The notes below the pieces were generated by a model. That model did no database searches and was not told the DNA's origin. It was given only the letters and a program-made list of their open reading frames with translations. Below are positions 48,329-52,018 of a DNA stretch of 52,018 nucleotides, one piece after another (the stretch's first letter is position 1; each line of letters begins with the position of its first letter). The DNA comes from Streptantibioticus ferralitis (GTDB lineage: Bacteria > Actinomycetota > Actinomycetes > Streptomycetales > Streptomycetaceae). The position numbers and the translations under genes were made by a program. The stretch spans positions 1 through 52,018 of the forward strand of contig NZ_JARHTQ010000043.1 of the NCBI RefSeq assembly GCF_029223525.1, given 5' to 3'.

Positions 48329-48346
48329 CAAGTTACATGTAACTTG
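48329..48346. promoter_or_regulatory. 18-bp palindromic operator
   Basis: CAAGTTACATGTAACTTG is a perfect palindrome 76 bp before the DUF2637 gene start. Its GTTAC/GTAAC half-sites recur in the conjugation promoter near 42930-42950. A GntR- or TetR-type repressor is likely. Confidence 0.6.
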
Positions 48347-48792
48347 ACGCCGGATCAGCGGTGGGGACGTCGCTGCGAGGCCTCAAGTGGTGAACCCCTG
48401 CGCAGAGGACACCGGTCGAGGCCTCGCGATGCCGCTTCGATGGGGCAGGCAGCCATGCCCCATCGGGCAACTACCAGGTCGGCCCCTCCGTTCGCCGTTC
48501 AGAGTGCGGAATAGGCGGCAAGGCATAAGCGCAGCGAAGCATGATGAATTCAAGCTGACGGAAATTGACCAGCCTGCCGTTCGGGACAACGCCGAGGATT
48601 TCCACTCTGCCGGTTGACGCTGGTCAAGGCGAAGGCAGTTAGTCGGGTTCTACTCGCCGTACGGTTGAGCGTTGACGCGATTGCGGACGGGTTGGAGGCC
48701 GGAGTGGATGACGAGCGCGAGGCAGAAGAGGTCTGGGTCCTCGCTCGCGGTGCCCCGGCCGGTCGGGGCACCGCCGTAGGCGGCCGACCGGA
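48347..48792. other. Intergenic region with a coding-like remnant
   Basis: No complete gene is seen in this 446-bp gap. On the minus strand 48650-48760 has strong third-position GC in the frame ending HSGLQPVRNRVNAQPYGE, but no start codon precedes it after the 48793 stop. A 9-bp stem (CGGTGCCCC with GGGGCACCG near 48750-48775) may terminate the 48793 gene. The remainder looks empty. Confidence 0.4.
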
Positions 48793-49230
48793 TCAGGGAG
48801 AGAACACGTCGTGGCCGAACGGGTGCTTCGCCAGCGCGGCCTGCGCCGCCTCGGCGCCGTGCCAGCGGCGATCGGACGCGGGGGAGGGGATCGTTTCCGG
48901 TCCGTGCGCCAGCAGGTGCCGGGCCAGGAGGGCGACGTCGCCGGGATCGGCCCACGGGGCGAGGGGCAGCGCCCGGTGCCGCTCTGGGACGCCGGAGTAC
49001 GGCACGTCGGTGTACACCCAGCCGTCGGGGAACCGGGCGAGCGTCAGACCGATGGGCCAAGGGTGGGTGTTGGCCGGGTTGTTGTCGGACCATTCGATGA
49101 TGCCGATGTGCTGGCGCGTCCCGCCGTGGTGGCGGGCGGCGCAGTGCCAGACGTCGGTCCGCACGCCATCGGCCTCCAGGGACCGCTCGATGGCGTGCAG
49201 GTAGCCACACAGCGGCGATTCCATTGGCAT
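48793..49230 (-). CDS. Hypothetical 145-aa protein
   Basis: The ATG at 49230 has GGAGGG upstream; it begins 5 bp after the previous gene's stop. The protein has helical and strand segments with PLCGYLHAIERSLEADGVR, then HIGIIEWSDNNPANTHPWP and DGWVYTDVPYSG. The middle motif resembles small actinomycete proteins of unknown function that occur beside plasmid and ICE genes. No catalytic pattern is seen. The coding-like tail at 48650 might be its displaced end after a frameshift. Confidence 0.6.
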   Translation of the reverse strand: MPMESPLCGYLHAIERSLEADGVRTDVWHCAARHHGGTRQHIGIIEWSDNNPANTHPWPIGLTLARFPDGWVYTDVPYSGVPERHRALPLAPWADPGDVALLARHLLAHGPETIPSPASDRRWHGAEAAQAALAKHPFGHDVFSP

Positions 49231-49235
49231 CGAGT

Positions 49236-50444
49236 TCAGCCCTCCCGCACCGTGCCGCCAGCACTCGCGGGGACCAGGACGTCACCGCGGCCAGCCATGT
49301 ACGTCACCACCGCGCCCGGCACCTCCCGCGACGGCACCGGCCCCACCAACGAGGCGGGCAGCACCGCTTCCTGCGCGGCCAGCAGCTCCGCCAGACGCTC
49401 CCCGGCACCCGCCGGGCCCGTCACAGCCACCCGCACGCCGTACGCACCCACAAGGCCGTACGGTGGCTGTTCTTCCGCCTGTCGGCGCCTGCCCCGGCTC
49501 TCGCCGGGGCGACCCACGTCCACGGTCTCCGCCATGCGCTTCAGGCACAGCCACAGCCGGTCCGCGGTTCCCGGCGGCCACGGGGTCCGCAGCTCGCTGG
49601 TGGCGGGGTCCAGCTCGCCGCGCCACTGCGCGTACCGGTCCGCCACCCCGTCCGGCCAGTTGCGCCCGTACCGGTGCCATACGCCCGGCTCCCGCGGCGG
49701 GTTCGGCTCCAGCTCCACCGGGTGCCCCAGCTCGCTCAGGCGCTCCAGGACCGTCTGCAGCGGCCCCCAGACGACCCGGCGTCGCCCGGCGAACACTTTG
49801 CCCAGCTTCGTGCCACCGACCTCCGGCGGCACGGCGTCGGCGGGCGCGCCCTTGGTGCGGGGACCGGCCAGCCGCACCAGCAGGTCCAACAGCCGCTTCC
49901 CGTTCTCATCGACGACGTGCACCCGGGCCGCGAGCGGTGGGCGCTTCCGGCCCGATGGCGTCGGCTCGGCGTCCACCAGCTCCACCCACACAACCGCCAG
50001 CGACCCGGACGCGAACAACGAGCGTGCCCACGCGGCGTTCGCCACGCGCCGCTCGCGCAGCTCGATCTGGGTGTCCACCACCATCGCGATCCGCCAGCAC
50101 ATCGCACACAGGTACCGGCCCTGCCGCTCCGACAGCGGCAGCTGGCACTGCGCCCCGCAGTCCGTGCACACCCGAACCGTCGCCGACCGTCGCACCTCGG
50201 CAGACGCCAGCTGCACGCCGGAGGCCTTCGTCGGCTTCGACTCCCGCACGTCGTACAGCTCGACGTCCATCTCCTTGTCGCGGAAGTCCCGGCCCGCCAC
50301 GTAGCCCCGGACCGCTCCGGCTGGCTCTCGGGGAAGATCGGCCCGAGCCATCTGGCTCTTCGACGCCAGGGTCCACGGGACCTCGCTCCACCGGCTGTAC
50401 CAGGGCGGTGCGGGCTGCTCGTGCGCCATCTGCTGCTCCGTCAC
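49236..50444 (-). CDS. Zinc-ribbon protein next to the right telomere
   Basis: The GTG at 50444 has TTGGAGG upstream, giving 402 aa; an ATG six codons later is possible. Residues 75-110 hold VRVCTDCGAQCQLP followed by YLCAMCWR, a CxxC-CxxC zinc-ribbon-like pair. The rest is an alpha/beta region rich in Trp, Pro and Arg without recognised motifs. It lies between the 50561 gene and the 48793 gene, and the 16-bp motif copy 3 precedes it. Location and a DNA-binding-type zinc site make it a possible partner in telomere maintenance, as Tap is for Tpg, but no similarity to Tap is apparent. Confidence 0.6.
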   Translation of the reverse strand: MTEQQMAHEQPAPPWYSRWSEVPWTLASKSQMARADLPREPAGAVRGYVAGRDFRDKEMDVELYDVRESKPTKASGVQLASAEVRRSATVRVCTDCGAQCQLPLSERQGRYLCAMCWRIAMVVDTQIELRERRVANAAWARSLFASGSLAVVWVELVDAEPTPSGRKRPPLAARVHVVDENGKRLLDLLVRLAGPRTKGAPADAVPPEVGGTKLGKVFAGRRRVVWGPLQTVLERLSELGHPVELEPNPPREPGVWHRYGRNWPDGVADRYAQWRGELDPATSELRTPWPPGTADRLWLCLKRMAETVDVGRPGESRGRRRQAEEQPPYGLVGAYGVRVAVTGPAGAGERLAELLAAQEAVLPASLVGPVPSREVPGAVVTYMAGRGDVLVPASAGGTVREG

Positions 50445-50557
50445 GTTGCGTCGCCTCCAAGGGTGTTGGACGGCGTCCTCGGCAACGCCGGCTCCTAGGG
50501 GGAAGATAGACGCTTCTGACGGCGCCACGCAACTCATACAACGCTCTGACCAGTAGT

Positions 50558-50573
50558 TTTCTAGTTTGCAAAC
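50558..50573 (-). promoter_or_regulatory. Subterminal 16-bp motif, copy 3
   Basis: GTTTGCAAACTAGAAA on the minus strand. Its TTTGCAAACTAG part encodes the last residues (Phe-Ala-Asn) and the stop of the 50561-51199 gene. Its downstream flank resembles that of copy 1 at the left end. Confidence 0.6.
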
Positions 50574-51199
50574 TGTGCTCGCAGTGTGGCTCCGGCTTCG
50601 ATCCCGCGCTTCAGGCCGCCCCTCCACACGTCACCGACTGTGGTTACCCCGCTTGCCAGCCGGGCGTACTCCTCCAGTGGCCCCTTGACGTCATCCGGGT
50701 CGGTGAGCCAACGCGGCGGCACGATCCCGGGGTGCCGGTCCCGCCAGGCCCGCAGCGCCTCGATGTTCTTGACCGACGTGTGCCAGCAGGCCGCGTACAC
50801 CTTTCGCGCCAATGGCTGGGGCAGTCGCAGTGGCACAGCCTTGGGGTACCCGCCATCCCGCGATCCGGGCCACCGCCCCGGGTCCATGGCCTCCTCCGGC
50901 ACCGCAGGCCAGCGCCGGTTCCACCAGCCGCGGGTCCTCAACTCCAGTTCGATACCGTGTGTGGCGAGGACGTCGATGGTGTCGAGCAGTTCGCCGGCCT
51001 GCCTCAGTCGCGTGAGTTCCCGCCGCCTCGCCGCACGCGCCTTCGCTGCCTCCTGACGGCTCAGGCCCGACACGCTCCACCGCTCATCGCCCGCAAGCTC
51101 CGTCCGCAGCTCCCTCTGTGCCTTGATCTCCTCGCTGAGCCGCTCACGTGTACGCAGCGAGACCTTCGCGGTCACCGCCTTCTTCCCCAACTTATCCAT
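50561..51199 (-). CDS. Basic telomere-proximal protein, candidate terminal protein
   Basis: The 212-aa protein starts at the ATG at 51199 (MDKLGKKAVTAKVSLRTRER), 16 bp after motif copy 4, so its mRNA may have a very short leader. The N-terminal 75 residues are strongly basic and helical (SRQEAAKARAARRRELTRL). The remainder is mixed, with Trp-rich RTRGWWNRRWPAVPEE and an HTH-like segment (VKNIEALRAWRDRH). Size, basic charge and outermost position resemble terminal proteins (Tpg is about 185 aa), but no clear similarity to Tpg or Tpc can be seen. Because no known tap/tpg is in the window and the telomere is unusual, a new terminal protein is plausible. Confidence 0.6.
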   Translation of the reverse strand: MDKLGKKAVTAKVSLRTRERLSEEIKAQRELRTELAGDERWSVSGLSRQEAAKARAARRRELTRLRQAGELLDTIDVLATHGIELELRTRGWWNRRWPAVPEEAMDPGRWPGSRDGGYPKAVPLRLPQPLARKVYAACWHTSVKNIEALRAWRDRHPGIVPPRWLTDPDDVKGPLEEYARLASGVTTVGDVWRGGLKRGIEAGATLRAQFAN

Positions 51200-51214
51200 G
51201 TGCCCATGATGGCA

Positions 51215-51230
51215 TTTCTAGTTTGCAAAC
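51215..51230 (-). promoter_or_regulatory. Subterminal 16-bp motif, copy 4
   Basis: GTTTGCAAACTAGAAA on the minus strand at the inner edge of the right TIR. It is directly before the 51199 gene, with TAGAAA at the distance of a -10 box from the start codon. Confidence 0.65.
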
Positions 51231-51678
51231 TTAGCTGCTTCGCCAACAGTGTTGGAGCCGTCGGGATTTGGTAGAGCGTCGACGTATTCCCATCTGACGC
51301 ATTGTTCTTGAGGCTCAGTCCGCTTGACCCCTCCCTATTTCCTGACAACTAAAGTAGATAGTTGAGGAAGCTAAAATATAGTCAGATTCTGAATGAAAGT
51401 GGCTGATCCAGGCATCATGTCTACGGCGAGTGAAAGAGGGGGAGGAATGCAACCTAGAGGACGCCGTAAAACCAGGAATAACAGGAAAGGGAAGCCCGAT
51501 ACTCGCCACATACAACAGAGCTCCTTGTATCACAGGTACAGCCAGCACGAAAAAGGTGCCCAACGGGCACATCGGCACCACCCACGGAAAACCACCTTCA
51601 CGAAACGCCTTAACCCGAGAACCACCCCCGCCCCCTCAAGCCGCCAGCCTCTCCACCCGCCACCCTGTACCCCTTACA

Positions 51679-52018
51679 AACGCCCCGTCAGGGGCGTTGA
51701 CCTGCTAGGATCTACAGCAGACGCCAAGCCTCCACCCCCGTGATACACCGTCACACAGGAGGCCCCGAAGGGGCCCAACCCCAGCGGACGCCGAAGGCGA
51801 CCGCCCCCACAACCAACCAAAAAAGAGAAATAGAAGCTCATCCCGAAGGGATGAAAAACCATCACAAACAACAACCAAGAATTCCCGGAACGGGAATTCA
51901 AAGCCGCCAACCAAGAGCCCCGAAAGGGGCTCGACAAAAACCACAACGAATTCACCGAAGGTGAATTCTGGTGGGCGAGAATTCCGAAAGGAATTCGTTT
52001 TTAGGCCCTTTAGGGCCC
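51679..52018. other. Right telomere hairpin array
   Basis: Hairpins mirror the left ones: 51679-51698 (loop GTCA), 51762-51774, 51789-51799, 51839-51853, 51879-51899 (all loop GAA), 51915-51932 (loop GAAA), 51948-51968 (GAA), 51979-51996 (GAAA), and the terminal GGCCC-TTTA-GGGCC at 52004-52017. This strand is the 3' strand of the right end, so the C-GAA-G mini-hairpins can be read directly. The 51948-51968 stem has paired changes relative to the left end. Confidence 0.85.

Larger units (their letters stand above)
51214..52018. repeat. Right terminal inverted repeat (imperfect)
   Basis: The inverted counterpart of 1-800, with substitutions and small indels. It contains no convincing gene in its 800 bp. 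The block 51300-51550 mirrors left 480-720 and is notably AT-richer than the coding parts. The end reads GGGCCC on the outside (as 5'-AGGGCCC-3'), two bases longer than the left end. Confidence 0.85.

Overview
The window reads as a complete, or almost complete, linear plasmid of a Streptomyces-like actinomycete. Evidence: high GC with strong G/C bias at third codon positions, GTG/TTG starts and GTGA/ATGA couplings; imperfect terminal inverted repeats of about 0.8 kb at the two ends, packed with small palindromes; a replication module of the Streptomyces linear-plasmid type (initiator with internal iterons followed by a DnaB helicase); and an actinobacterial TraB/FtsK translocase with a SpdB-like protein. 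The telomeres are not the archetypal Streptomyces type: a series of perfect hairpins nearly all share a TTC loop on one strand (GAA on the 3' strand), and the two ends keep their stems through compensatory changes.

Layout. 1-900: left telomere and TIR. 0.9-3.9 kb: small unknown genes. 4-9 kb: a cargo block (membrane desaturase, GNAT acetyltransferase, membrane protein, GntR/UTRA regulator, diaminopimelate-epimerase-like enzyme) tied together by an 11-bp palindrome repeated at three sites. 9.1-16 kb (minus strand): replication module with an iteron-bearing initiator gene, DnaB, a 725-aa protein with faint DNA-polymerase-B-like motifs, an HTH protein and a Topo VI A/Toprim-like protein. 16-18.5 kb: small plasmid genes. 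18.7-27.7 kb: a metabolic island with a class IV aminotransferase and an HTH-FGE fusion, then a regulator divergent from a tightly coupled six-gene operon (TIM-barrel isomerase, Gfo/Idh oxidoreductase, archaeal-type S-adenosylmethionine synthetase, HprK-like kinase, GpgS-like glycosyltransferase, CofE-like F420 glutamyl ligase). The operon is led by a 38-aa peptide containing ten consecutive prolines and followed by a strong hairpin. I know of no described pathway with this gene set; it is the best candidate here for a new system.

27.8-32.8 kb: small genes, a primase-polymerase-like protein, an XRE regulator and a ParA/ParB-like pair whose parB-like gene carries 45-bp repeats rich in inverted repeats. 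33-43 kb (minus strand): conjugation operon with NlpC/P60 hydrolase, VirB8-, VirB6-, VirB4- and pilin-like proteins plus accessory genes. 43-48.3 kb: a second ParA/partner pair, a probable small RNA on the opposite strand, the TraB/FtsK translocase and a DUF2637/SpdB-like protein. 48.8-51.2 kb: three genes next to the right telomere, including candidates for telomere or terminal proteins, since no recognisable Tap/Tpg is present. 51.2-52.0 kb: right TIR and telomere.

How it fits together: replication would start inside the rep gene and run to protein-capped telomeres; two ParA systems would stabilise the molecule; TraB with a VirB4-type envelope apparatus but no visible relaxase would move it between mycelia; the two cargo blocks (4-9 kb and 18.7-27.7 kb) supply metabolism under their own regulators. 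Functions are inferred from motifs read by eye; no database search was run.
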